Shown here piece by piece: positions 29,860 to 30,070 of a stretch of DNA of 30,070 bases. The notes under the pieces were generated by a model. The model was given only the letters and a program-made list of their open reading frames with translations, made no database searches and had not been told where the DNA came from. The number at the start of each line of letters is the position of its first letter. The first letter of the stretch is position 1. This DNA comes from CAKAHY01 sp041848045 (GTDB taxonomy: Bacteria > Bacillota > Clostridia > Lachnospirales > Lachnospiraceae): contig JBGZHY010000159.1 of NCBI GenBank assembly GCA_041848045.1, positions 1 through 30,070 on the forward strand, read 5' to 3'. The position numbers and the translations under genes are program-made.

Positions 29860-30070
29860 CTACGCTCCTTCCCGCAATACCTTTTCCAGTATATCCAGTC
29901 CCATATCCAATTCTTCCGGCGAAATCGTAAGCGGCGGTAAAAGCCGCAGATTTTCCTTGGCGCTTAAAAACAGGGCGCCTCTTTCCATGCAGGCTGCCAA
30001 AATATCCTTCACCGCCATCCCTTCTATACACACCCCCAGCATCATTCCGACGCCCTGCACACTTTTTACG
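29860..30070 (-). CDS. argD: Acetylornithine aminotransferase, C-terminal fragment (5' end outside window)
   Basis: The frame is open to the window edge and codes for about the last 70 residues of a class-III PLP aminotransferase. It begins VKSVQGVGMMLGVCI (the family's RGxGLMxGxE-like strand), then ERGALFLSAKENLRLLPPLTIS, matching the C-terminal small domain of ArgD, where the family has RxxPPL. The PLP-lysine lies outside the window. Immediate linkage to argF supports ArgD over other class-III aminotransferases. Confidence 0.85.
   Translation of the reverse strand, partial: VKSVQGVGMMLGVCIEGMAVKDILAACMERGALFLSAKENLRLLPPLTISPEELDMGLDILEKVLREGA

Overview
The window reads as a chromosomal segment of a low-to-mid GC, anaerobic Firmicute, most likely a Clostridia/Lachnospiraceae-type gut or rumen bacterium. 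The evidence is strong AGGAGG ribosome-binding sites, TTG/GTG starts, a SigI/RsgI sigma/anti-sigma pair, CotH/VTC/DUF4956 genes, and a tungsten aldehyde oxidoreductase with its own tungstate transporter. The organism call is inference from gene content; no rRNA or other phylogenetic marker was compared.

Layout. (1) 1-3694, plus strand: the end of metG, then a TraX-family membrane protein, a TatD nuclease and rsmA/ksgA, tightly packed as a housekeeping operon. (2) 3800-5413, plus: a membrane-anchored cell-wall hydrolase with four peptidoglycan-binding repeats and an NlpC/P60 domain. (3) 5495-7456, plus: moaA and a MOSC-MogA fusion behind a clear sigma-A promoter. They converge on (4) 16864-7453, minus: a ten-gene tungsten-enzyme operon in the order AOR, moaD-like, moeB/thiF-like, tupA, tupB, tupC, moeA, moeA-PBP fusion, MOSC, moaC. 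It is preceded by a structured leader that looks like a molybdenum/tungsten-cofactor riboswitch. Together (3) and (4) supply tungstate import, pterin synthesis, sulfur carrier and activation, metal insertion and the tungsten enzyme. A moaE gene is not in the window.

(5) 22515-16951, minus: a four-gene run of a barnase-like lipoprotein RNase, barstar, a TIR-transmembrane-beta-propeller protein (966 aa), and a membrane protein with two Rossmann/TrkA-N-like domains and a C-terminal RyR-like domain (603 aa). The last two genes are translationally coupled, and they are the best candidate here for an undescribed signalling or defence system. A GNAT acetyltransferase lies just upstream.

(6) 28854-23177, minus: sigI-rsgI, then a lipoprotein carrying an RsgI-like domain plus an Asp/Tyr repeat stalk, a VTC-type polyphosphate polymerase, a DUF4956 membrane protein and a CotH-type kinase. 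Two promoters with the same CCCCG-N17-ACGTAT architecture, one before sigI and one before the lipoprotein gene, suggest a SigI regulon covering the whole block. (7) 30070-28944, minus: the end of an argD-like aminotransferase and argF, closed by an intrinsic terminator.

No tRNA, rRNA, CRISPR array, insertion sequence or attachment site was recognised. All gaps between genes are shorter than 300 bases.
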